64,000 bases of DNA, from assembly GCA_022447205.1 (NCBI GenBank), contig JAKVBQ010000013.1, positions 1 through 64,000 on the forward strand, given 5' to 3'. Shown here piece after piece: positions 8,601 to 16,676 of this stretch. The DNA comes from Phycisphaerales bacterium (lineage in GTDB: Bacteria; Planctomycetota; Phycisphaerae; Phycisphaerales; SM1A02). Under the pieces are notes generated by a model. It ran no database searches and was not told the origin of the DNA. It worked only from the letters and a program-made list of their open reading frames with translations. Each line of letters begins with the position of its first letter. Positions within the stretch are counted from its first letter, which is position 1. Both the position numbers and the translations under genes were made by a program.

Positions 8601-9491
8601 CTCGACGCCCGAGGCATCATCGACTCGATGATCAACCCGAACGCCGCGATCTCCTTCGGTTACGAACTCACCACGGTCGAGACGACCTCCGGTGGTTCGT
8701 TCACCGGGACGGTCATCGCGGATGGTCCGGTGGTGGTGCTTCAGGATGCGGAGGGCTTCCGCACCAGCGTGCCCGCCGAGGAGGTCGCAAGCCGCGCAAC
8801 GATGGGCACCTCGCCGATGCCCGGCGCACTTCCCACCGGTCTGTCCGCCGAACAGATCGCGCAGGTCACGAGCTACCTCCTGAGCGAGGACTCGCGGGTC
8901 CCGGTCTTCGGTGAGCCGATCCAGCTCTTCAACGGCAGGAACCTCGACGGTTGGACCGCTCACTTCCAGGACGGATCTCGTGATCCGGCGAAGGCGTTCT
9001 TCGTCGAGGACGGCATCCTCAAGGATCTCGGCAACCCGATCGGCTACCTCAAGACGATCGACGAGTACACCTCCTTCGAACTGGTCGTCGAGTGGCGCTT
9101 CGATCCCGAGAAGGGCGCCGGCAACAGCGGGGTCCTGATGCGACTGCAGGGTGCGGACAAGATCTGGCCGAACTCGATCGAGGCGCAGCTCTGGTCGACC
9201 AATGCCGGTGACATCTGGAACATCGACGACTACCCGATGACGACCGACAAGGAGCGCACCAACGGACGACACACCGTGAAGGCGCATCCCACCAATGAAA
9301 GACCGCTCGGTGAGTGGAACAGCTATCGCATCCTCCTCGATGGGGAGAACCTGACCCTCGAGGTCAACGGGCTCGTGCAGAACGAGGCGATCGACTGTGC
9401 CGTCCAGTCAGGGCCGATCGCCCTGCAGGCCGAAGGCGCCTGGATCGAGTTCCGGAAGGTCGAGCTTCGCCCGATCATCGGCCACGAGTAG
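5649..9491 (+). CDS. Giant PVC-type dehydrogenase: beta-propeller, HEAT repeats, NPCBM-like domain, CxxCH heme domain, C-terminal DUF1080
   Basis: 1280 residues from the ATG at 5649; the in-frame start 15 bases upstream would fall in the -10 region. Order: signal peptide (1-18); a sugar-dehydrogenase-like propeller (about 20-430, with NPTAIDIDPEGRIWV and VAVGPDGAVYVADWYDPG) of the PVC membrane-bound dehydrogenase type; HEAT-like helices (about 440-680); an NPCBM-like carbohydrate-binding segment (about 725-845, FAEGVGVHAPSAI); the planctomycete heme-binding domain with CANCH at 961-965; and a DUF1080 domain (about 1089-1278). The known members of these families suggest oxidation of a sugar, electron transfer to heme, and 3-keto-glycoside cleavage. 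Joining all three in one chain is inferred to make a self-contained enzyme. Substrate and cofactor (PQQ or other) are not readable from sequence. Confidence 0.85.
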   Translation: MKHAATIVPFILLSTLGSRAEDVTDRYVVPEGLSVAKVAESPEVYNPTAIDIDPEGRIWVSEAVNYRQWNGRNPGRHHEEGDRIVVLEDLDGDGVHETSHVFAQDEDLVAPLGIAVLGDAVVVSCSPHILVYHDDDGDLKADRRETLLTGFGGFNHDHGVHSVVPGPDGRWYLAAGNAGPHEVTGSDGSRISSGSIYNGGGPEHAGNTPGRISSDGRDWTGGIMVSFLPDGSDLRVHAHNFRNQYEVALDAFGNMYTEDNDDDGNRGCRTTWVMEGGNYGFFSADGTRSWQADRRPGQNTWIAHWHQDDPGVMPAGTQNGAGGPTGVAVYEGSRLAPWIDGAVLDCDAGAGVVYIHRPTINGAGIDLPASVLISADPGEHGDRARWFRPSDVAVGPDGAVYVADWYDPGVGGHGAGDREAYGRILRIDAADPEATVESPAHPLVSPAPSVRWNAIEAILEAGEDALPDLEDLFFSDDRRARARAAWMLAGIRPDGRDLLRESLLDEDPGLRLVAWRALREAGEPVVPMARMVARDPDPAVRREVAIALRDEEWSEIDDIVIELARRLDGTDRVAVEAFGLACDGKEAEAYSTLAQEFGGLPANWDDRFEAIAWRLHPDGAVDGLAGRAMDRLLGRAERRRAVDALAFIPTEDAAKAMVEIARRGPDDVRGLASWWVDMRSGNDWSDHELPGGFGEGDLEGATRAWSSGVVVEGLHPFEIDVSDAAQVVFIVDPAGGDSYDWADWLDVVFIDESGGTRAFAEMDWMREQTGWGSLNRDRNAGGAPLRAGGRDFAEGVGVHAPSAIMVGVPDGAVRLAGFGGVDEGGTGQAGSSTRLEFQVWTKPHRTSIDYGPIKERITDDSLDAGTRTAAVRELARDGNGGFVLLAMKREGALPEVVEPITAEVLRAHPDITVRAAALEAWPPVAEGVTLPSVEELIAMVDATDDQGVAAGRTVYETVGLCANCHAFRGAGGAIGPDLSMIARKLDARGIIDSMINPNAAISFGYELTTVETTSGGSFTGTVIADGPVVVLQDAEGFRTSVPAEEVASRATMGTSPMPGALPTGLSAEQIAQVTSYLLSEDSRVPVFGEPIQLFNGRNLDGWTAHFQDGSRDPAKAFFVEDGILKDLGNPIGYLKTIDEYTSFELVVEWRFDPEKGAGNSGVLMRLQGADKIWPNSIEAQLWSTNAGDIWNIDDYPMTTDKERTNGRHTVKAHPTNERPLGEWNSYRILLDGENLTLEVNGLVQNEAIDCAVQSGPIALQAEGAWIEFRKVELRPIIGHE

Positions 9492-9494
9492 ACT
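9466..9494 (+). promoter_or_regulatory. Possible promoter inside the end of the first giant gene
   Basis: TTCGCC (9466-9471) and TAGACT (9489-9494) have a 17-base spacer. The -10 overlaps the stop codon of the upstream gene and ends 7 bases before the ATG at 9502. This would allow independent short-leader transcription of the second giant gene. Confidence 0.35.
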
Positions 9495-9501
9495 CTGCGG
9501 C

Positions 9502-12500
9502 ATGAAGACACTTCTTGCCGCCGTCGTTCTCTGCACCGCCTCCGCCTCCGCCGACGACTGGGTCGCCCTCTTCGACGGGACCACCCTGGACGGCTGGCAG
9601 GGTGACCCCGCGATCTGGAGCGTCGAGAACGGCGAGATCGTCGGGCGCACGACGCCCGAGACCAACCGGACCACCTACCTGCATCGCGACGGGGTCTTCG
9701 ACGACTTCGAACTGGAGTTCGAGATCAAGCTCGAGGGCGACACCGCGAACAGCGGCATGCAGTACCGCTCCCGCCGACTCGGACCGGAGGTCGGTGACGG
9801 CTGGGACCTCGCCGGCTACCAGGCGGACTTCGATGCGAACCACAACTACAGCGGCATCCTCTACGAGACGCGCGGTCGTGCGATCGCGGCGGTGCGCGGC
9901 GAGTCGAAGCGGTTCATGGTCGACGGCTCGACCCGTGACCTCGCGCCACCGAAGACCGACGCCGAGCTCGGCGCGACCCTGAACGACGACTGGCACCGTT
10001 ACCGCATCGTCGCGGACGGGGAACGACTGGAACACTGGATCAACGGCACGCGGTTGCTTCTGGTCGAGGACGCCGCCCCGACACGGACCGCATCGGGCAG
10101 CCTTGCGCTGCAGGTCCATGCGGGTGATCCGATGGCCGTACGCATGCGCAACATCCGGATCCGTCCGCTCGGCAGTGGGCGCCTCGATCTCGGTGGTGGT
10201 CCCGATCCGGACGCGGAACCGGAGTGGATCTGGGCCGCGGAGGAATCGCGCGACGGCGAGCAGTGCACGCTGATCAGGCCCTTCACCGTCGACGGTCCCG
10301 CCAGGATCTCGATCGTGGCGACCTGTGACAACGCCTTCCGACTCCTGCTCGATGGCGAGGAAGTCCTCGCCGGCACCGACTGGGGCAGGACCTGGAGCTG
10401 GAACGGCTCGATCGAACCGGGTGAACACCTGGTGCGCGTCCACTGCACGAACGAAGGTGGTCCGGCGGGATTCATCGCACGGATCATCCTGCGCCACGAG
10501 GACGGCACCGTCGAACGAATCCTCACCGGTGAAGGCTGGCTCGTCGAATCGACCGACACCCGGCGCTTCATCCGTCCGATGCCGGTCTTCTCCCACGGGA
10601 CGATCTCCGGCCATGACGGTCCGTGGGGCAACGTCATGCAGTCCAAGCGTGCCGAAGGCACGCGGACCTGGTCGCTCCCCGACGGCTTCGACGCGGAACT
10701 CATGGTCTCTGCGCAACCGGGCGAGGGTTCCTGGGTGTCCTGCGCCTTCGATCCGAAGGGCCGCCTGGTGATCTGTCCGCAGTACGGTCCGATCCAGGTC
10801 GTCGAGTTCGCCGATGACGGGACGGTCAGTGCGGTCCGACCACTCGCGGACGAGAGTGGCGAACCCCTCGGATACGCACAGGGACTGCTGCATGCGCACG
10901 ATGCCCTGTGGGTCAACATCTCCAAGGGGCCCGACGACGGTGGGGGGCTGTGGCGCCTTCGCGACACCGACGGTGACGACGTCTACGACGAACGCACCCG
11001 GGTCGGTGTCTACGGCAACGGCAGTGAACACGGGTGTCACGGCGTGGCGCTCGCACCGGACGGTTCGCTCTGGGTCGTCAACGGGAACTACACCAAGCCG
11101 CCACGCAGTGTCTCCGAGGAGTCACCCTTCCGTGGTTGGGCGGAGGATCAGCTGCTCGAACGACAGTGGGATCCGAACGGCCACGCGGTCGGGGTCTCGA
11201 TGCCGGCAGGCACCGTGCATCGCTACGACCCCGTGACCGGTGAGTGGACGATGCTGGTCGGTGGTTTCCGCAATGCCTACGACCTCGCCTTCAGCCCGGG
11301 TGGTGAATGCTTCCTCTACGACTCGGACATGGAGTGGGACATCGGCACGCCCTGGCACATCTGGCCTTTGGTGCACCACGTGGTGCCCGGTGCCGACTAC
11401 GGCTGGCGCGGTGGCAACGGCAAGGCTCCGATGTGGGCGCCGGACCGCATGCGCACCGTCTGCGCCACCGACGAGTCCTCGCCGACCGGCGTCGCCTTCG
11501 GGACCGACAGCAGCTTCCCCGAACCCTGGCGGAGTCGCTTCTTCATCGGTGACTGGTCGTACGGTCGGGTGCTCGCGGTCGACCTGATGCCGGATGGATC
11601 GACCTACACCGGCACCGTGCATGACTTCGCGCGGGGGACTCCGTTGAACGTCACCGACTTCACGTTCGGACCCGACGGGCACATGTACCTCCTCACCGGT
11701 GGTCGTCGGACCCAGAGCGGTCTCTACCGGATCGCTTCCGACGTCCAGGTGCCGGTCGGCACCACCACCCGGCTCGCGGAACTCGAGGCGACCACCGCCG
11801 ACCTGCGTGCGGCGCGCCATGCGCTGCAGGCGGATCACCCGACCGACTTCGCGACGCTCGAGCCTGCGCTCGACTCCGAGGACCCCGCGCTTCGGCTCAC
11901 TGCCCGCAACGCGGTGCGTGACGCCGGCGCACTCGGGTACCTCGGCGAGGTGCGTGGACACGACGGCCGTGCCGTGGTCGAGGTTCTCCTGGCGATCGCC
12001 CAGGAGGGTGAGGGGCCGGATGTGATCGCGAACGTCTGGCTCGACGCCTTCGAACGTGGGGACGATGCCCGGCGACTCGAACTCATGCGCGTCCTTGCGA
12101 TCGCGATCGCACGTGGTGGCGAGCCCGATGAGGCGAACCGCGTGCGTTTCCTCGACATGCTTGATCCGCTCTTCCCGACCGATGCCTTCCAGTTCGATCA
12201 CCAGTTGCTCGAACTGCTGGTCGCCCTGGGTGCGATGGATCTTCCTGAACGCGCCGTCGATCTCCTCCTGAGCGATCCCGATCCCGCACACCAGCTGGGC
12301 TACGCGATGGCGATCCGGAACCATCCCGACGACTGGAACGAGTTCACGGTCAGCGGCATGCTGGAGTGGACGAAGTACGCTTCCGACCTCCACGGCGGAC
12401 ACAGCCTGCGCGGCTTCGTGAACGCGGCCCGCGAGGACCTCGCCCAGACGATCGATCCCAACCTGCTGGTCGGCTATCGCATGAATGAAAGCGTCGCGGC

Positions 12501-13032
12501 GATTCCGGTCGATCCCGAGGCGGAACTCGGTCGCATGCCGGAACACGTCCGGGTGTGGACCGTCGCGGACCTCGTGCCTCGACTCGACGAGGTGGGAGCC
12601 GATCGGGACCTCGAACGCGGGGCGCGGGTCTATCGAGCCGCCCTCTGTATCCAGTGCCATCGCTTCGATGGTGACGGTGGTGCCACCGGTCCCGATCTCA
12701 CCGGCGTCGCCGGTCGTTACTCACGGGAGGACATGCTTCGTTCACTGATCGAACCGTCGCACAGCATCAGCGACCAGTACGGTCAGTCCGCGGTGATCCG
12801 CAATGACGGGACGCGGGTCGTGGGTCGCGTTGTCGGCCTGTCCGACGAGAACGTCGAAGTGAACACCAATCCCTACGGTCGTTCGATCGTGACCATCCCG
12901 CAGTCCGAGATCCGGGAGACGGTCGCGGTCGACACCAGTGCGATGCCTGCGCACCTCCTTGACACCCTCCGCGCCGAGGAGATCCTCGATCTCATGGCGT
13001 ACCTCGAGAGCGGTCGCACGGCGAACGACTGA
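9502..13032 (+). CDS. Giant PVC-type dehydrogenase with N-terminal DUF1080 and C-terminal CxxCH heme domain
   Basis: 1176 residues from the ATG at 9502; the longer frame opening at 9397 overlaps the previous gene and lacks the signal peptide. Order: signal peptide (1-16, MKTLLAAVVLCTASAS); DUF1080 (about 18-220, LFDGTTLDGWQGD); a beta-sandwich carbohydrate-binding-like region (about 250-360); a propeller dehydrogenase domain (about 390-755, VSCAFDPKGRLVICPQYG); helical repeats (about 760-1010); and the heme domain with CIQCH at 1049-1053. The same modules occur in the previous protein with DUF1080 at the other end. It starts 10 bases after the previous stop, so the two are likely expressed together and may act on related glycosides in the periplasm. 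Confidence 0.85.
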   Translation: MKTLLAAVVLCTASASADDWVALFDGTTLDGWQGDPAIWSVENGEIVGRTTPETNRTTYLHRDGVFDDFELEFEIKLEGDTANSGMQYRSRRLGPEVGDGWDLAGYQADFDANHNYSGILYETRGRAIAAVRGESKRFMVDGSTRDLAPPKTDAELGATLNDDWHRYRIVADGERLEHWINGTRLLLVEDAAPTRTASGSLALQVHAGDPMAVRMRNIRIRPLGSGRLDLGGGPDPDAEPEWIWAAEESRDGEQCTLIRPFTVDGPARISIVATCDNAFRLLLDGEEVLAGTDWGRTWSWNGSIEPGEHLVRVHCTNEGGPAGFIARIILRHEDGTVERILTGEGWLVESTDTRRFIRPMPVFSHGTISGHDGPWGNVMQSKRAEGTRTWSLPDGFDAELMVSAQPGEGSWVSCAFDPKGRLVICPQYGPIQVVEFADDGTVSAVRPLADESGEPLGYAQGLLHAHDALWVNISKGPDDGGGLWRLRDTDGDDVYDERTRVGVYGNGSEHGCHGVALAPDGSLWVVNGNYTKPPRSVSEESPFRGWAEDQLLERQWDPNGHAVGVSMPAGTVHRYDPVTGEWTMLVGGFRNAYDLAFSPGGECFLYDSDMEWDIGTPWHIWPLVHHVVPGADYGWRGGNGKAPMWAPDRMRTVCATDESSPTGVAFGTDSSFPEPWRSRFFIGDWSYGRVLAVDLMPDGSTYTGTVHDFARGTPLNVTDFTFGPDGHMYLLTGGRRTQSGLYRIASDVQVPVGTTTRLAELEATTADLRAARHALQADHPTDFATLEPALDSEDPALRLTARNAVRDAGALGYLGEVRGHDGRAVVEVLLAIAQEGEGPDVIANVWLDAFERGDDARRLELMRVLAIAIARGGEPDEANRVRFLDMLDPLFPTDAFQFDHQLLELLVALGAMDLPERAVDLLLSDPDPAHQLGYAMAIRNHPDDWNEFTVSGMLEWTKYASDLHGGHSLRGFVNAAREDLAQTIDPNLLVGYRMNESVAAIPVDPEAELGRMPEHVRVWTVADLVPRLDEVGADRDLERGARVYRAALCIQCHRFDGDGGATGPDLTGVAGRYSREDMLRSLIEPSHSISDQYGQSAVIRNDGTRVVGRVVGLSDENVEVNTNPYGRSIVTIPQSEIRETVAVDTSAMPAHLLDTLRAEEILDLMAYLESGRTAND

Positions 13033-13049
13033 TGAAGGAAGCCTGAATC

Positions 13050-14465
13050 GTGCAGCTCGACGTCGAGATCACACCACTTCGCCGCTGGATGCTCCTGGTC
13101 GGTCCGCTGCTCGCGGCCGCCGCGGGGTTCGGACTCTGCCTGGGTGGTCACGATGGACCGGTCTGCTGGACCGCGGCGATCACCGTGCTCTGTGCGGCGT
13201 GGTGGGTGACCGAAGCGCTGCCGATCCCCGCAACCTCGCTGATCCCGCTTGCACTGCTGCCGCTCACCGGAGTCCTCGATCGGAACGAGGTCTCCAATGC
13301 GTACGGTCACTACCTGATCCTCCTCCTCATGGGCGGCTTCATGCTTTCCAAGGCGATGGAGAAGACCGGCACCCATGAGAAGGTCGCCCTCGCGATCATG
13401 CGGCTGGTCGGTGCGAACAGTCCCCGTCGCCTGATTCTCGGGTTCATGATCGCGACCGCGACGATCTCGATGTGGGTGAGCAACACCGCCACCACCCTCG
13501 CGATGCTGCCGGTGGCCCTGGCGACTCTTGCGTTGCTCGACGACAAGCGCGTCGCGGTGCCGCTGCTCCTCGGAATCGCGTTCGCCGCGAACATCGGTGG
13601 GATCGGCACGCCGATCGGCACACCTCCGAACGTGGTCTTCATGGGGCAGTACGACGAACTGCTCGCGACCGGCGGGGACGACTCGCTCCGACCGTGGTCG
13701 TTCGCACGCTGGATGATGATCGGGATTCCGGTGGTCGCGGTCTTCGTGCCGCTCACCTGGTGGTGGTTGACGCGGGGTCTTTCCGGGGGTGATGCGGTGG
13801 CCCTGCCCGAGGCGAAACGCTGGACGAGCGCACAGCGCCGAGTCCTGGTTGTCTTCGCGATCACGGCATTGCTGTGGATCTTCAGGAGCGTTCCCTTTGG
13901 AGGCTGGTCGGCGATGATCGGCGTGCCGAAGGGGATCGGTGACTCCACGGTCGCGGCGCTCATGGTGATCGTGATGTTCCTGATCCCTGACGGCAGGGGG
14001 TCGCGACTGCTCGATTGGAAGAGTGCGGGTTCGATTCCCTGGGGGATTCTGCTCCTCTTCGGCGGAGGTATCGCGCTCGCCCAGGGGTTCAAGGCGTCCG
14101 GCTTGAGCGACGTCATCGCGGCGCAGCTGGTCGGGGTCACGGTCCTGCCGGAATTCCTGATGATCCTCGTGATCTGCCTGGTGGTGACCTTCCTCACCGA
14201 GGTCACGAGCAACACCGCGATCACGGTGCTCCTCATGCCGATCCTGGCCGCAGCCGGCCAGGCCGCGGGGATCGATCCTGCTCGGCTGATGATTCCCGCG
14301 GCGATGAGTGCGTCCTGTGCGTTCATGATGCCGGTCGCCACCGCGCCCAACGCGGTCATCTTCGGCACCGGGAGGATCCCGATGCGCCGGATGAATCTCG
14401 AGGGCGTCGGACTGAACATCATCGGCGCAGTCGTCATCACCGTGATCACCACGGTCGCACTCTGA
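13050..14465 (+). CDS. DASS/SLC13-family anion:sodium symporter
   Basis: 471 residues, GTG start at 13050, 17 bases after the second giant dehydrogenase and probably in the same transcript. The family imports dicarboxylates, citrate or sulfate with sodium. It has many hydrophobic membrane segments and the two signature motifs that bind carboxylate and sodium: SNTATT (144-149) in the first half and SNTAIT (387-392) in the second half, the expected inverted repeat. The conserved AWWVTEALPIPATSLIPLALLP-type segment is near residues 50-71. Length fits bacterial DASS carriers. The substrate is not readable; a sugar-oxidation product is a possible but untested link to the upstream cluster. Confidence 0.9.
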   Translation: MQLDVEITPLRRWMLLVGPLLAAAAGFGLCLGGHDGPVCWTAAITVLCAAWWVTEALPIPATSLIPLALLPLTGVLDRNEVSNAYGHYLILLLMGGFMLSKAMEKTGTHEKVALAIMRLVGANSPRRLILGFMIATATISMWVSNTATTLAMLPVALATLALLDDKRVAVPLLLGIAFAANIGGIGTPIGTPPNVVFMGQYDELLATGGDDSLRPWSFARWMMIGIPVVAVFVPLTWWWLTRGLSGGDAVALPEAKRWTSAQRRVLVVFAITALLWIFRSVPFGGWSAMIGVPKGIGDSTVAALMVIVMFLIPDGRGSRLLDWKSAGSIPWGILLLFGGGIALAQGFKASGLSDVIAAQLVGVTVLPEFLMILVICLVVTFLTEVTSNTAITVLLMPILAAAGQAAGIDPARLMIPAAMSASCAFMMPVATAPNAVIFGTGRIPMRRMNLEGVGLNIIGAVVITVITTVAL

Positions 14466-14617
14466 GGTCCTGTCCCGGCTCCTGGGGCGGCAATCGCGGG
14501 AAACCTCCGGCTGCCCTGTAGTCTTGTGGTGGTTGGATCCGATATGATCCTCGTTCGCTTGAATTCCCGATCGCAGCTGCGTTCCGGCTGGATCCCCTGA
14601 CTTCTGGAGTGAGTTCC

Positions 14618-14779
14618 GTGGACGAAAGCAACACTTCACTGATCTACCTGGGCCTCATAGGCGGCGTTCTCGGTCTCGGTGGCGGCCTGGTGGCCTTCTT
14701 CTTCGGCAAGGTGCTCTGGGGGAGCCTCGAGGAGGTTCCCGAGGACGGCGACGGCGACGACGAGGAAGCCCTGGCCTGA
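14618..14779 (+). CDS. 53-residue single-pass membrane protein
   Basis: GTG start at 14618 with GGAG (about 14606-14609) eight bases upstream. One hydrophobic glycine-rich helix (LIYLGLIGGVLGLGGGLVAF, residues 8-27) is followed by a short basic/aromatic stretch and an acidic tail (EDGDGDDEEA). I do not recognise the family. Size and topology are like small respiratory-complex subunits or assembly peptides, but no diagnostic motif is present. A second small membrane peptide follows copA at 22738. Confidence 0.55.
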   Translation: MDESNTSLIYLGLIGGVLGLGGGLVAFFFGKVLWGSLEEVPEDGDGDDEEALA

Positions 14780-14905
14780 TCGCCTTGATGCGCTCGGCAG
14801 GGTCGGGAACCCCTTGATTCGATTCAAAACGAGGATCTGGACGTTTCCAGCGCGATGTCACGTGGTACTTTTGGGTTCCACCTGATCTCGATGGAGCCTG
14901 TCCAG

Positions 14906-16597
14906 ATGCATCCGTTCGCACGACCTGTCGTTCTTCTTGCTGCCTGCATCACCTGCGCCCTGCACGGTGACTCGAATTGCTACGAGCCCCATGATGATCC
15001 AGGGTGCGACGACCCCAAGTGCGAGGCCCTGGTCTGCAACGAGGATCCCTTCTGCTGCGAGGCGACCTGGGATGCCAATTGCGTGGAGATCGCGCTCGAT
15101 GTGTGTGAAGAGGACGACAACGGCGGTGGCGGTGGTGGTGGCGATGACGCACTGGGTTGCGACGACGCGGAACTCATCGACACCGTCGGTGACTTCCCGT
15201 TCGACAACACCTTCTCGGAAGCAGCGATCGACCTGAGCGGAACGTGCGACCCCGGTCCTTCCGGCAACGACATCCTCTACAAGCCGGTCTGGTTCCGATG
15301 GACCTGCCCGGAGGATGACGCCTACATCTTCTCGACCTGCAACCAGGCCGCGTTCAACACCCGCATCGCGATCTTCGAGGGCAGCTGTGATCTCGAGACC
15401 ACCATCACCTGTCTCGACGACACACCCGGTTGCGGCGTCTTCACCACCGAGATCGGCCTCAGTTGCGAGGGCGGCACCGAGTACGTCGTCTGCGTCGGCT
15501 CCTACGCGCCGTTCCTCTTCGGTTCCGGCACCCTCACCATCGAACCCGCCCAGCGCATCCTCGTGCGCGAAGTGGCCTGGACCACGGATCTCGGTGCTCC
15601 CGAGGACATGATCTACGAGGCCTGGGAGCCTGCAGGAGGCGTGACCGACTGGGACGGCTGTCTGCAGGATGCCGCGAAGAACGGGGATGAACTGGTTTCG
15701 ATCACCAACGCCGAGGAGAACACCGTGGTCGCGGCGCTCTTCTCCGGGTTCTCCTCCGGCTTCCAGGCGTTCGGGCTCTACCAGGATCTCGGTTCCTCGG
15801 ACTACTCCGAACCGGCAGGTGGCTGGTCGTTCACCAATGGCGATCCCCTGAGCTTCACCAACTGGTCTCCGGGTGAGCCGAACGACACCGGCAACGTCGA
15901 GCATGTCGGGCAGATCGGCGCCTCCGGTGCCTGGAACGATCTCGATGGTTCACGCGCTGAATGGAACGCCTATGCGACCAGACGACCGGGTACGCCGTTC
16001 CGTTACACCTGGTCCAAGGAGGACGGCGGCAACGGTCATGAGTACGAGGCGTTCGCCCTCCCGGTCGACATGACGATCCTCGAGGCCCACGCCTACGCGG
16101 AGCAGAGGGGCGGCCATCTGGTCTCGATCAATTCATCCGCTGAGCAGGCGATGCTCAACCAGTACGTGATCGATGCCTGCTACAGCGAGTTGGCGATCGT
16201 CATCGGCCTGGTGCAGGACCTTGATGCCGCCGACTACGTGGAGCCTGCCGGTGGTTGGAAGTGGTCGAGCGGCGAACCGCTCGAGTACACGAACTGGAGG
16301 ACCGGCGAGCCCAACGACAATCCCGTCGGTGAGAACTTCGCCGAGATGTACGACAACGGCACCTGGAACGACCTGCAATCCGGATCGGTCGCCAAGGCGG
16401 TGATCATCGAGTACGGAACCGATGTTTCCGACTGTCCCGAGGATCTTGACGGCGACGGAATCGTCGGCGGTGCGGACCTCACCATCCTGCTCGGGATGTG
16501 GGGCCAGTCCGACGAGAACATCGACCTCGACGGCAGCGGGGCGGTCGACGGAGGCGATCTGACGATCCTCCTCGGGGCCTGGGGTCCCTGCTCCTGA
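14906..16597 (+). CDS. Secreted protein with two C-type lectin domains and a C-terminal dockerin-like pair
   Basis: 563 residues from the ATG at 14906, chosen because GGAG (14893-14896) lies nine bases upstream. A signal peptide (1-20) is followed by a cysteine-rich motif (HDDPGCDDPKCEALVC, FCCEATWDANC; about 25-65), a Gly/Asp linker and a beta-rich region. Two C-type lectin-like domains follow, each with a WSxGEPLxxTNWxxGEPND-type core (about 270-350 and 400-490). It ends with two dockerin-like calcium-binding loops carrying LLGMWG and LLGAWG. C-type lectin folds often bind carbohydrate. Role is probably extracellular or cell-surface binding; no catalytic domain is seen. Confidence 0.82.
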   Translation: MHPFARPVVLLAACITCALHGDSNCYEPHDDPGCDDPKCEALVCNEDPFCCEATWDANCVEIALDVCEEDDNGGGGGGGDDALGCDDAELIDTVGDFPFDNTFSEAAIDLSGTCDPGPSGNDILYKPVWFRWTCPEDDAYIFSTCNQAAFNTRIAIFEGSCDLETTITCLDDTPGCGVFTTEIGLSCEGGTEYVVCVGSYAPFLFGSGTLTIEPAQRILVREVAWTTDLGAPEDMIYEAWEPAGGVTDWDGCLQDAAKNGDELVSITNAEENTVVAALFSGFSSGFQAFGLYQDLGSSDYSEPAGGWSFTNGDPLSFTNWSPGEPNDTGNVEHVGQIGASGAWNDLDGSRAEWNAYATRRPGTPFRYTWSKEDGGNGHEYEAFALPVDMTILEAHAYAEQRGGHLVSINSSAEQAMLNQYVIDACYSELAIVIGLVQDLDAADYVEPAGGWKWSSGEPLEYTNWRTGEPNDNPVGENFAEMYDNGTWNDLQSGSVAKAVIIEYGTDVSDCPEDLDGDGIVGGADLTILLGMWGQSDENIDLDGSGAVDGGDLTILLGAWGPCS

Positions 16598-16615
16598 CCC
16601 GACCTCGGGTGGATT
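16597..16615 (+). terminator. Possible weak terminator after the lectin/dockerin gene
   Basis: ACCCGA/TCGGGT inverted repeat (16597-16610) immediately followed by GGATTTT. The stem is short and the loop tight, so confidence is low. Confidence 0.3.
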
Positions 16616-16642
16616 TTGAATCACGGTCGGTTCTGATAGCCT
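16614..16642 (+). promoter_or_regulatory. Possible promoter of the DUF481 gene
   Basis: TTTTGA (16614-16619), 17-base spacer, TAGCCT (16637-16642). This leaves a leader of about 28 bases before the ATG at 16677, which carries an AAGG Shine-Dalgarno-like sequence. Confidence 0.4.
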
Positions 16643-16676
16643 GTACGCCCTTTCAAGCTTCCACAAGGCGTACCCC

